Shown here: piece after piece, positions 33,044-41,346 of the stretch | Position numbering within the stretch: the first letter of the stretch is position 1 | Layout: the number at the start of each line of letters is the position of its first letter | Assembly: GCA_910577825.1 (NCBI GenBank) | Contig: CAJTOK010000029.1 | Span: 1,001 to 43,341 of the forward strand | Reading direction: 5' to 3' | DNA length: 42,341 nt | Origin: an uncultured Lachnospiraceae bacterium | GTDB lineage: Bacteria > Bacillota > Clostridia > Lachnospirales > Lachnospiraceae | The notes under the pieces: model-generated | Databases searched by the model: none | What the model saw: the letters and a program-made list of their open reading frames with translations, nothing else | Told to the model about the DNA's origin: nothing | Made by a program: the position numbers and the translations under genes

Positions 33044-34267
33044 ATGAAAAGATTATTTGCTACAGGAATTATTTATATTTTTTTATTTATATTACTTATC
33101 GCAGGTATATATAATCTGGGGAAAAACTTTAATGAAAATATTGTACCAGATGACAAAGTAGTTGTTACAACAGAGGAAATACAAGGTGGCAATAAAATTC
33201 CAGAAAATACAGAAACTCCAGAAGATAATGGAAACAGTACAGATAAAATGGAGGACAAGGTAATTGTAAAAGGAGATATATCAGAAAATGTCACACCATT
33301 TAATTACAATACCACAGCAGACCAGTATCTGCTGGATTTATGTTATGCCAGTCTTTATAAAATGAAAGACAGGAAATGTATAGGCAAAGATATTTCAAGC
33401 ATTTATGATAAAAAAAGAAATGCCACAACATATACAATTTCACTAGAAGAAACAGCAAAAACAACATCAGGTGAAGCAATAACAGCAGACGATTTATTAT
33501 TTAATTACTATCTGCGTGCAGACACCAGCTACACAGCAAATGGAAATATATCTGCACTGCCAGTCACAGGGCTTCAGGAATACAGGTATGGAACCAGGAA
33601 TATAACAGCAATTAAAAAGAAGATATCCCAAAAATTAAAAAAGCCTTATAAAAGGACAGCAGCACTTATCAGGAAAAACATTATAAGGCCTGTACTTGAA
33701 AAAGAATATAAATGGGTATGTTCACTTTATAACCAGGAAATATATGATTATATTACAAGCAAATATCCACGGAAAAAAGACTTATTTGTATACTTTTTCG
33801 CATATGGCACAGATTATAAAACAAAAAGAAAAAGTGTCAAAAGAGTTATAAATGATGTAATCAAATCATATGGTTCAAACTATAAAAGACTTGGGAAAAT
33901 TACAGGTGAAAACTACAGAAAACAGGCAGAAAGCATTGCGCTGCATGTTATCCAGACAGATAAAAAATTCCAGTTCCGCACCAAAAATATAAGTGGCATA
34001 AAAAAACTGGATAACTATACAGTCAGCATCACTGTAAAAGGAAAAAGAAAGCCTGGATTTGCAAAAAGGCTGTGCAGCATGTACATAGTATCAATGAAAA
34101 CATGGGGAAATACAGCATTATTTGATGGCACAAGCCAGTTTGGGTTCAGGCGTGGCAGGGCAGAAAATATCTTAAAAGGCAAAAAAATTTCAGGAGATGA
34201 AACAGGAAACTATACAATAAAAGAAAAAAAAGATGGGATATATACACTAGAAAAAAGAAAAAATTAA
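33044..34267 (+). CDS. Membrane-anchored protein related to oligopeptide-binding proteins (SBP_bac_5-like)
   Basis: The 407-residue protein has one N-terminal helix (about 5-25) without a lipobox, then an acidic low-complexity linker (about 35-75). The next part, LLDLCYASLYKM near residue 105, and a GEAITADDLLFNYYLRADTSY segment near 145-165, match the start of family 5 substrate-binding proteins. The rest departs from that family: a long, very Lys/Arg-rich stretch (about 190-330) and an early end at 407, against the usual 500-600. The second lobe appears to be missing or replaced. No permease or ATPase partner is near. It may be a sensor or surface protein and not a transporter part. GAAAGGA precedes the ATG; a terminator follows. 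Confidence 0.65.
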   Translation: MKRLFATGIIYIFLFILLIAGIYNLGKNFNENIVPDDKVVVTTEEIQGGNKIPENTETPEDNGNSTDKMEDKVIVKGDISENVTPFNYNTTADQYLLDLCYASLYKMKDRKCIGKDISSIYDKKRNATTYTISLEETAKTTSGEAITADDLLFNYYLRADTSYTANGNISALPVTGLQEYRYGTRNITAIKKKISQKLKKPYKRTAALIRKNIIRPVLEKEYKWVCSLYNQEIYDYITSKYPRKKDLFVYFFAYGTDYKTKRKSVKRVINDVIKSYGSNYKRLGKITGENYRKQAESIALHVIQTDKKFQFRTKNISGIKKLDNYTVSITVKGKRKPGFAKRLCSMYIVSMKTWGNTALFDGTSQFGFRRGRAENILKGKKISGDETGNYTIKEKKDGIYTLEKRKN

Positions 34268-34307
34268 AAGCAATACATAATAAAACTATACAATCTATAA
34301 ATAAAAA

Positions 34308-34353
34308 AAGCCAGGTATTTGTATTTAAAAACAGATACCAGGCTTCTTTTTTG
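34308..34353 (+). terminator. Rho-independent terminator after the binding-protein-like gene
   Basis: AAGCCAGGTATTTGT (34308-34322) pairs with ACAGATACCAGGCTT (34331-34345) with one mismatch and one G-U pair, followed by TCTTTTTTG. Confidence 0.87.
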
Positions 34354-34427
34354 TTTTAGCATTTGCAATGTAATGGTATTATTGTCAGATAAAAAACTTT
34401 AAAAGAACTATAGTGGAGGAAAAAAAC

Positions 34428-35271
34428 ATGGGATACATAATTACAGAAAAAATATTGCAGAAGTATAGCGAATATCTGGATATGGAAGAAAAAAGCAAAG
34501 CAACAATAAAAAAATATATTTGCGACATAAAAAAACTTATGGCATATGCAGGCGGACAGGAAATCACCAAAAAACTTATGCTTGAATATAAAGAATACCT
34601 GCGCATAAATAAAAAATACAAACTATCCAGCATAAACTCATTTCTTATTGCAGCAAACAGGCTCTTTGAATATCTGGAATGGTATGGTCTTCATGTTAAG
34701 ACATACCGCATACAAAAAGAAGCATTCGCCACAGGCAAAATGGACTTATCAATGCAGGAATACAAAAAACTCGTAGCCGCTGCAAGGCACAAAGGAAAGA
34801 AAAGGCTCGCAATGATTATACAGACACTATGTTCAATGGGGCTGCGTATCAGCGAACTTCCATATATCACAGTAGAAGGCGTGAAAAAAGGGGAAATTGA
34901 CATCTATGGAAAAAGCAAACAAAGAAAGGCATTAGTACCAAAAAAACTACAGGAACTTTTATCTGCCTACATCAAAGAAAACAATATTAAAAACGGCACA
35001 GTATTTATAACATCAAAAGGAAATGCAGTTGACCGCAGCAACATATGGCGTGAAATGAAAGCATTAAAAGACGAAACAGGAATAACAGAAGAAAAAATCT
35101 TCCCACACAACCTCAGACACCTGTTCGCCAAAAAAATTTTATGAAGTAAGCAAAGATATAGCAAAACTAGCAGACGTACTTGGGCACAGCAGTATAGAAA
35201 CAACAAGGCTTTATATAAAAACAACATGCGAAGAACACCGGAAACAGCTGGATAAAATGGGGATATTGTAA
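34428..35271 (+). pseudogene. Tyrosine recombinase broken by a frameshift in an A7 run
   Basis: The ATG at 34428 follows GGAGGA by 8 bases. The protein has an N-terminal SAM-like core-binding domain (SKATIKKYICDIKKLM) and a catalytic domain with Arg140 (GLRISELPY), a KSKQRKAL beta-hairpin lysine, and HNLRH (His227, Arg230). At the seven A's at 35130-35136 the frame shifts and stops at 35144. Removing one A restores FYEVSKDIAKLADVLGHSS and then RLYIK, giving the missing His and the nucleophilic Tyr (35212-35214), with a stop at 35271. As written, the 238-residue product lacks the nucleophile and should be inactive. It stands just before the glycan cluster; such recombinases integrate elements or invert DNA switches. 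Confidence 0.85.
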
Positions 35272-35426
35272 ATACATGGGTAATAGAACAGTAATTATAA
35301 CAACAGATAAACAAATAACATATAATTAATGGTTTTAATAACAAGATTAATATTATTAAAAAAATAAAGATGATATTTAACTAATATAGTTTTTAAGAAT
35401 AAAAAATAAATTTTTGGAGACCTGAT

Positions 35427-36359
35427 ATGAACATAAATAGAATTAAAGCGATATGTAAAAGATGGACAGGTCAGTTTTTTTATTTTAGTCCTGTTATAGC
35501 TTTTGGAGATTTTATCACTACAATTTTTTTTAGATATAGTAATTCAAAAATCAAATACACCATAAATAAAATGTATTATGAGAAAGCTAAAGATATTATT
35601 TATTTAAGATATAATAATATTATTGAAAAGTGGATAAAAAAAGAGGGAATCACAGATAATTTAATAGATGAAAAGAGTAATATTTTTATTTTTTGGTGGC
35701 AAGGTATAAACAATGCACCTAAAATTATAAAAGGGTGTATAAATACAATTTATGAAAATAGTGGATTGCATAAAGTTGTTATATTAGATAAAACTAATTG
35801 GAATGGGTATATACAGTTACCAGAATATGTATTAGAAAAGATGGAAAAAAATATTATAAATTTTACTCAATTTTCTGATATATTAAGATTTTTTCTTTTA
35901 TATAAATATGGAGGTATTTGGATAGACCCTACATGCTTAATTACTAATAATTTAAGTCAAGAGATATACAGATATAAATTTTATACAATTAGGCATGGTG
36001 ATGCATGGGAACATCCGATTTGTAAAGGATTATGGTGTACTTTTTTTATGGCAGCGGGAAAAGGTAATTATATTATGGGATATATGAAGGACTTGCTTCT
36101 GGCATATTGGAAAAAAGAAAAATCAGGAGTTGTATATCTATTACCTGATACTTTTCTGGCGATAGGATATGAATACATACCATATATAAAACAAATAATA
36201 GAAGATATACCTATGAATAATGAACATAGAGATGATTTTCGGAAATTATTGATAAAATCACATGGAAAGAATTTTGATGGATTATTGAAAAATGTTGATA
36301 AATCAACATATATACATAAATTAACATATAAAATGTATATAGAAAAATTTGATGAATAA
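35427..36359 (+). CDS. Glycosyltransferase, capsular polysaccharide synthesis family
   Basis: The 310-residue protein carries the Caps_synth/GT32-like pattern: FIFWWQGINNAPKIIKGC near residue 90, FSDILRFFLLYKYGGIWIDPT near 150-170 with Asp167 in the position of the usual DXD metal site, and a late HGKN/HKLTYK tail. It probably adds a sugar from a nucleotide-sugar donor to a lipid-linked surface glycan on the cytoplasmic side of the membrane. It opens the AT-rich glycan cluster. TTTGGAGACC precedes the ATG. The donor sugar cannot be told from sequence. Confidence 0.85.
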   Translation: MNINRIKAICKRWTGQFFYFSPVIAFGDFITTIFFRYSNSKIKYTINKMYYEKAKDIIYLRYNNIIEKWIKKEGITDNLIDEKSNIFIFWWQGINNAPKIIKGCINTIYENSGLHKVVILDKTNWNGYIQLPEYVLEKMEKNIINFTQFSDILRFFLLYKYGGIWIDPTCLITNNLSQEIYRYKFYTIRHGDAWEHPICKGLWCTFFMAAGKGNYIMGYMKDLLLAYWKKEKSGVVYLLPDTFLAIGYEYIPYIKQIIEDIPMNNEHRDDFRKLLIKSHGKNFDGLLKNVDKSTYIHKLTYKMYIEKFDE

Positions 36360-36406
36360 TATTATAAAAATTTTAAAAATGGATTTTATAATTAGGGAGT
36401 GTTTAT

Positions 36407-37108
36407 ATGATTCCAAAGAAAATTCATTATTGCTGGTTTGGAAATAATAAAAAAAGTAAATTGATTAAAAGATGTATTGCTTCATGGAAAAAATATTTTC
36501 CTAGTTTTGAAATTATAGAATGGAACGAAAGTAACACCGATTTAGAAGAAAATGAATACATTAAAAAAGCATATAAAAGTAAAATGTGGGCATATGTATC
36601 AGATTATGTTCGCATGAAAGTACTTTATCAATATGGTGGAATTTATTTTGATACAGATGTGGAGGTTATAAAGAAATTTCCGCAGCAGTTATTAGATTTG
36701 AATGCATTTAGTGGAATAGAAGCTTGTTCTTTAAAGGTTAGTCCAGGTTTAGTATTTGGTTGTAAACCAAAAAACAAGATAGTTAAGGAAATGATAGAGT
36801 CATATAGACAAGATGTATTTGAAAAAAAATCTATAGAAAAGATGAAAACAATAAATATCCGTATTACAGAAATTTTATTAAAATATGGCTTTGTAGAGAA
36901 AGATGAAAAACAAGAAATTGCAGGTTTGGTTATATTTCCAAGTAGTGTCTTTTGTGGATATAACAGTATGGAAAGACGTATAGAAGCAAAAGAGGATACC
37001 TTGTCGGTACACCATTATGCACATAGCTGGTTTCCGTGGTATAGGAATATACGCGTTATATTAGGAACAGTAAAACGTAGATTAATTTTGGTGGCAAAAA
37101 ATAGATAA
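36407..37108 (+). CDS. Glycosyltransferase with DXD motif (GT32-like)
   Basis: The 233-residue protein starts MIPKKIHYCWFGNNKKS, the standard opening of the Gly_transf_sug (GT32-like) family, and has SDYVRMKVLYQYGGIYFDTDVEV with the DXD metal site at Asp82-Asp84. It should transfer a sugar in assembly of the surface polysaccharide repeat unit. The gap from the previous gene is 47 bases and there is an AGGGAG site before the ATG, so the genes are probably cotranscribed. Confidence 0.9.
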   Translation: MIPKKIHYCWFGNNKKSKLIKRCIASWKKYFPSFEIIEWNESNTDLEENEYIKKAYKSKMWAYVSDYVRMKVLYQYGGIYFDTDVEVIKKFPQQLLDLNAFSGIEACSLKVSPGLVFGCKPKNKIVKEMIESYRQDVFEKKSIEKMKTINIRITEILLKYGFVEKDEKQEIAGLVIFPSSVFCGYNSMERRIEAKEDTLSVHHYAHSWFPWYRNIRVILGTVKRRLILVAKNR

Positions 37109-37221
37109 AAATTTAATATTGTTTTTATAAAAATATTATACAGGGTATATTATTATAGGTATTCTATAAAACTTATAATTGGTCAGAATACTTTAAGTAT
37201 TAAAACTGGAGGAAAATAAAA

Positions 37222-38394
37222 ATGGATTCCACATATAATATTAGAAATTTTTGTTATAATTTTTATATTTATTTTGTTATATTAGCATTTTTATATCCAA
37301 GAGGATTTTCCGAATATATACCAGAATATAAAAAATTTTTTGTAATTATGATAGCATGTGCAACTGTTTTGATTTGTATACAATGTTTAATTCATATAAC
37401 AAAAAATTGTATTTTAAAATTTCGTTTCCGATATTTACCATTTATAGGATATTTTTTTATGGTTTTTGTTATATCATGTATTATAAAAAATGATTTTTTA
37501 AATGGTAAACAGCAAATATTTTTATATCCTATATTGTGTTTATTTATATTTTTAAATTTTAAAAACAAACCCGAGAAATTTTTAAAGTCACTTAGTAATA
37601 TTTTATTAGTACTATTTTTGGCTAATATGATTATATTTACAGATTATTTCGCGGAACATGTACATATTACTTTTTTAGGACACATACAAATTATATCACA
37701 GTTAGGTATTCTTTCGGTTTTTTCAAATACTCTTCTTTATATTATAACGAATAAACAAAAAATAAGAAGAATTTTTTTTATAATATTTACATTATTTATT
37801 ATGTTTACAACAGATACGGATTCAGCTGTCTTAAGTGGCGTAATTTTATTAATTGGAATAATTATATATAAAAGTAAATTATATTATTTATTATGTTTAA
37901 AAAGTCAATGGTATGTATTTGTAATGTTTTATTTTAGTACCTTTATTATATATTTAACAGTTAATAATATACTTATTAAAATAAATTTGGTATTTGAATT
38001 TAGTGGAAGAAATTTTGTTTGGAGAGCAGCATTAGATAAATTTTTTCAAAGCCCAATAATTGGATATGGAATTGAAGGGGTTCTCCTTGAAACTTTTTGG
38101 TCTGAATGGGTAGGAATAGGTTTTAATTATGCACATAATCAAATAATGCAAACACTTCTTGATGGTGGGAGTATTTTATTAGTAATATATTTTATAATGT
38201 TATTAGCTTGTGCTTCTAGTATAAATATGATTTTTAATAAAGAGTATAAAATTTTAGCTAATATTTGTTTAATTACATTTTTGTTTGTTTCAATTTTTGA
38301 TAGCGTATCATCCTATTGCTATGTATTTATTTTTTTATCAATAATTATTTCTATACCAGATATTGCAAAAAATAATGATATTTTTAAGATTTAG
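37222..38394 (+). CDS. Wzy/O-antigen polymerase-like membrane protein
   Basis: The 390-residue protein is almost wholly hydrophobic, with about 10 membrane segments and a larger loop near residues 255-310. That loop contains FSGRNFVWRAALDKFFQSPIIGYGIEG, followed by HNQIMQTLLDGG; the combination is typical of O-antigen polymerase/ligase proteins. It would join repeat units on the outer face of the membrane. A GGAGG site lies 9 bases before the ATG. Base composition is extremely AT-rich, even beyond the neighbouring genes. Confidence 0.85.
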   Translation: MDSTYNIRNFCYNFYIYFVILAFLYPRGFSEYIPEYKKFFVIMIACATVLICIQCLIHITKNCILKFRFRYLPFIGYFFMVFVISCIIKNDFLNGKQQIFLYPILCLFIFLNFKNKPEKFLKSLSNILLVLFLANMIIFTDYFAEHVHITFLGHIQIISQLGILSVFSNTLLYIITNKQKIRRIFFIIFTLFIMFTTDTDSAVLSGVILLIGIIIYKSKLYYLLCLKSQWYVFVMFYFSTFIIYLTVNNILIKINLVFEFSGRNFVWRAALDKFFQSPIIGYGIEGVLLETFWSEWVGIGFNYAHNQIMQTLLDGGSILLVIYFIMLLACASSINMIFNKEYKILANICLITFLFVSIFDSVSSYCYVFIFLSIIISIPDIAKNNDIFKI

Positions 38395-38429
38395 ATTACA
38401 ATTTAACTAAAATTGGGAGAGTTATTTAA

Positions 38430-38894
38430 ATGAAAATATTATACAATAATATATTAGATAAATATAAAAAAATACCAGCTCCTGTTAAAGCATCTCTCTG
38501 GTTTACAGTTTGTAATGTAATCAATAAAGGTATTGCTCTTTTATCTACCCCAATTTTAACAAGAATTTTATCCCAAGAAGAATATGGAAATTTTTCAGTG
38601 TACCAGTCATGGGTTTCAATTATAACAATATTTGCATCATTGAACCTTTATCAAAATGCATATACAAAAGGACTTGTTAAATATGGAAATAATAGAAATA
38701 GCTTAACATCATCATTATTATCATTATCCTCCTTTATTACAATATGTTTTTTTATTGTTTTTATAGTTTTCCATTCTTTTTGGGAAAAAATTTTTAATAT
38801 GTCTAGTATATTAATTAGTATGATGTTTATAGAAGTGTTATTTATGTCAGCTTTTGAGTTTTGGGCAGCAAAACAAAGATTTAACTATAAATAA
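38430..38894 (+). pseudogene. Wzx-type polysaccharide flippase, N-terminal remnant with a nonsense codon
   Basis: The frame encodes 154 residues that match the start of MATE/MOP-type flippases: KASLWFTVCNVINKGIALLSTPILTRILS with the usual EYGNFSVYQSW at about 51-61. Full-length flippases have about 480 residues. A TAA at 38892-38894 interrupts the frame. Beyond it the same frame continues KMLVLLSIIMS, which fits the next flippase helix, and at about 38928 it changes into an aminotransferase sequence. So the gene was cut by a deletion fusion and also carries a stop. The cluster therefore lacks a visible working flippase. Confidence 0.75.
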
Positions 38895-38897
38895 AAA

Positions 38898-39305
38898 ATG
38901 CTAGTTTTATTATCTATAATTATGAGTGCCGGAAAAGATATTGAAGGTGTACATGTACATATGAAAAAACATAGAGAATTAATTAAGCCAAAATTTGATT
39001 TTGTTGACAGGGTATTACATGAGGAATTAGATGGATTGGATATTGCAAAATGGACAAATCCAAAAGGAGGTTATTTTATTAATCTTGAATTGAATCAGGG
39101 TATGGCATCAAGAGTATGGGAATTATGTAAAAATGCTGGAGTAAAAATTACACCTGCTGGCTCTACTTTCCCATATGGAAAAGATAAAGAGGACAAGTTT
39201 TTGCGCCTTGCGCCTACATATCCATCAATTAATGAATTAGAACAAGCAATGAAGTGTCTTTGCTTGGCAATTAAAATTACTTATTATGAAAAAATAGAAA
39301 AATAA
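38898..39305 (+). pseudogene. C-terminal fragment of a class I/II aminotransferase
   Basis: After about 10 residues of flippase origin the frame carries GVHVHMKKHRELIKPKFDFV, AKWTNPKGGYFINLEL, a TPAGSTFPYGKDKED segment and LRLAPTYPSINELEQAM. This is the last 125 or so residues of the roughly 430-residue PLP aminotransferase found in Lachnospiraceae. The PLP-binding lysine and the whole large domain are absent, so it cannot be active. No real start signal precedes it; the ATG at 38898 belongs to the flippase remnant. The join to the flippase is in frame. Confidence 0.75.
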
Positions 39306-39346
39306 AAACCATATATATTATAAATAATTAAATGAGGTATGCTAAT

Positions 39347-40399
39347 ATGAAAAAAATTGTAGATAAAAATTATTGTATGAGTTCATTTTTAACTTTTCGT
39401 TGTATAGTTGATAATAATAAAACTTTTCAAGAGGGAATAGAACAAAAAACATATAAACCTGTTGCATCTGAGAATCAGATGGCATGTATTACAGCCAAAG
39501 ATATTGATATTAGTATAAGAAAACAATTAGAGAATGTAGATTTATCTAAAGCTGCTATTTTATTAAGTGGAGGTATTGATTCAGCTATTCTGGCATCATA
39601 TATGCCAAAAGGGATGAGCGCATATACTGCATTATGTTCCGCAAAAGGTGCTGTTGATGAAACTGCGCGTGCAAGTAATTATTGTAAAATAAATGGGCTT
39701 AAACATGTAGTAGTAGATATAAAATGGGAAGATTATTTAGAATGTATTGATAAATTAATGCTTAATGATGGATGCCCTGTCTTTGCAAATGAACCACAAG
39801 TCTATAAGTTAGCTAAAATTATTAAAAATGATGGTTTTGATACTATTATATTTGGAGATAATGCAGATATGGCATTTGGTGGAATGGACAAGATGTTGTC
39901 AAAAGATTGGACATATGATGAGTGGGTTGAACGTTTTACTTTTGTAAATCCAGATGATGTATTAAAAGAAGCAGTTTCAATGAATAATGTATATGAAAAA
40001 TATAAGAAAGGTGTAAAAGATATTGATTATATTAGTTTTATAAATGATATTTTTTCTATATCTTCTACAGGTGCCTATGTAAATGCTTTCAGGCTTGCAG
40101 AGATAAAATATTATGATCCATATGCATATATGAAAATGGCTGAACCATTGGATTTAAATCGTATACGCTCTGGTGATAGTAAATATTTATTACGTGATTT
40201 ATTTAGAATGAGATACCCTAGGATGGAGATACCAGAGAAAATAGCTATGGCAAGAGCAGTTGACCAGTGGCTTGCTGGATGGGATGGTCCTGTTAGAAAA
40301 GAATTTAAAAATGCTAATAAAATAAAAAATATGACTGGGGAGCAGAAATTTTTAATTTATAGCTTGGAAAGATTCTTAAATTTGATAGAATCTGAATAA
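39347..40399 (+). CDS. Asparagine synthetase-like PP-loop enzyme without glutaminase domain
   Basis: The 350-residue protein has the PP-loop ATP pyrophosphatase motif SGGIDS (74-79) and the asparagine-synthetase C-terminal features IIFGDNADMAFGGMD near residue 175 and YYDPYAYMKMAEP near 260. The N-terminal class II glutaminase with its Cys2 nucleophile is missing. It probably activates a carboxylate as an adenylate and amidates it with ammonia or another amine. Its place in a glycan cluster suggests modification of a uronic acid or a carboxylated substituent. The ATG at 39347 follows GAGG; the ATG at 39332 overlaps that site. Confidence 0.75.
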   Translation: MKKIVDKNYCMSSFLTFRCIVDNNKTFQEGIEQKTYKPVASENQMACITAKDIDISIRKQLENVDLSKAAILLSGGIDSAILASYMPKGMSAYTALCSAKGAVDETARASNYCKINGLKHVVVDIKWEDYLECIDKLMLNDGCPVFANEPQVYKLAKIIKNDGFDTIIFGDNADMAFGGMDKMLSKDWTYDEWVERFTFVNPDDVLKEAVSMNNVYEKYKKGVKDIDYISFINDIFSISSTGAYVNAFRLAEIKYYDPYAYMKMAEPLDLNRIRSGDSKYLLRDLFRMRYPRMEIPEKIAMARAVDQWLAGWDGPVRKEFKNANKIKNMTGEQKFLIYSLERFLNLIESE

Positions 40400-40455
40400 A
40401 AATTAGAAATTTTATAATGGTGTAAGAAAAGATTTTATAGAAAGGAAAAATAATA

Positions 40456-41208
40456 ATGGTGTATATAAAAAAGGCTATTATATTAGCAGCTGGCATGGGT
40501 ACAAGGTTGAAACCTCTTACTTTAGTAAATCATAAATGTTTAACAGAAGTAAATAAAACCCCTATTTTAGTTAATACTTTGAAAATATTATCAGAATGTG
40601 GATTTGAACAAGTGGTTATTGTTGTTGGATATTTAAAACATTTAATTTATGAACGTATTGGAAATAAATTTGATGACATGGAAATTACTTATGCAGAAAA
40701 TGATATTTATGATAAAACAAATACTTCATGGTCATTAAAACTTGGATTGGAAAAAACAATAAATTACAATGAATTATATATTATAGAAGGTGATGTTTTT
40801 TTTGAAAAGAAACTTATGGAAGACTTAATTCTTTATAAAGAAAAAAATGTGACGGTTTTGGAACATTATAATCCAGATTTAGATGGTACTTTTGCTGAAA
40901 TAGGAGAAAATAATTTTGTAATTGACTGGACACATAAGACTCATCGTAAACCAGGCTATATAGTAGAAAATAAATATAAAACAGTAAACATACATAAATT
41001 TAGTCTGGAATTTATTAACTCCATTTTAAATAACTATTTAAATAAAAATATAGACTTATATAATGGGAAAGAGCCATTTGAAAATGTTATGGAAATAATT
41101 GTACATAATAATCCTGATATGATAAAGGGAATGGTGCTAGATGGACAGAAGTGGTTTGAAATTGATAACCAAGATGACTTGAAAAAAGCCGAAATAATAT
41201 TTAATTAA
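40456..41208 (+). CDS. Nucleotidyltransferase of the LicC/PntC (CTP:phosphocholine or phosphonate) type
   Basis: The 250-residue protein starts with the nucleotidyltransferase motif LAAGMGTRLKPLT (10-22) with a substrate lysine at Lys27, then VVIVVGYL, a YDKTNTSWSLKLG segment and YIIEGDVFF carrying the catalytic Asp. The NTSWSL region resembles the choline- or aminoethylphosphonate-binding part of LicC and PntC and not the sugar-1-phosphate enzymes such as RmlA. It would make a CDP-activated head group for attachment to the surface glycan. AAAGGA precedes the ATG. A sugar-1-phosphate substrate is the main alternative. Confidence 0.75.
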   Translation: MVYIKKAIILAAGMGTRLKPLTLVNHKCLTEVNKTPILVNTLKILSECGFEQVVIVVGYLKHLIYERIGNKFDDMEITYAENDIYDKTNTSWSLKLGLEKTINYNELYIIEGDVFFEKKLMEDLILYKEKNVTVLEHYNPDLDGTFAEIGENNFVIDWTHKTHRKPGYIVENKYKTVNIHKFSLEFINSILNNYLNKNIDLYNGKEPFENVMEIIVHNNPDMIKGMVLDGQKWFEIDNQDDLKKAEIIFN

Positions 41209-41346
41209 ATTAATGAAATTACTATATAAAATAAGTTGTATTGTATTTTTAAAAATTGAATAATAATAAAGTCAGGAAAAATATTAGCATTTATTAAAAT
41301 AAATATATTAAATAATTTTAAATTATTATTTATGGAGATATTATTT

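Noticed and set aside
34282..35393. 9-bp inverted repeat AAAACTATA/TATAGTTTT flanking the recombinase gene as a possible inversion or attachment site
   Set aside because: It is short, fully AT-rich apart from one G/C, and does not extend; chance is likely in this composition.
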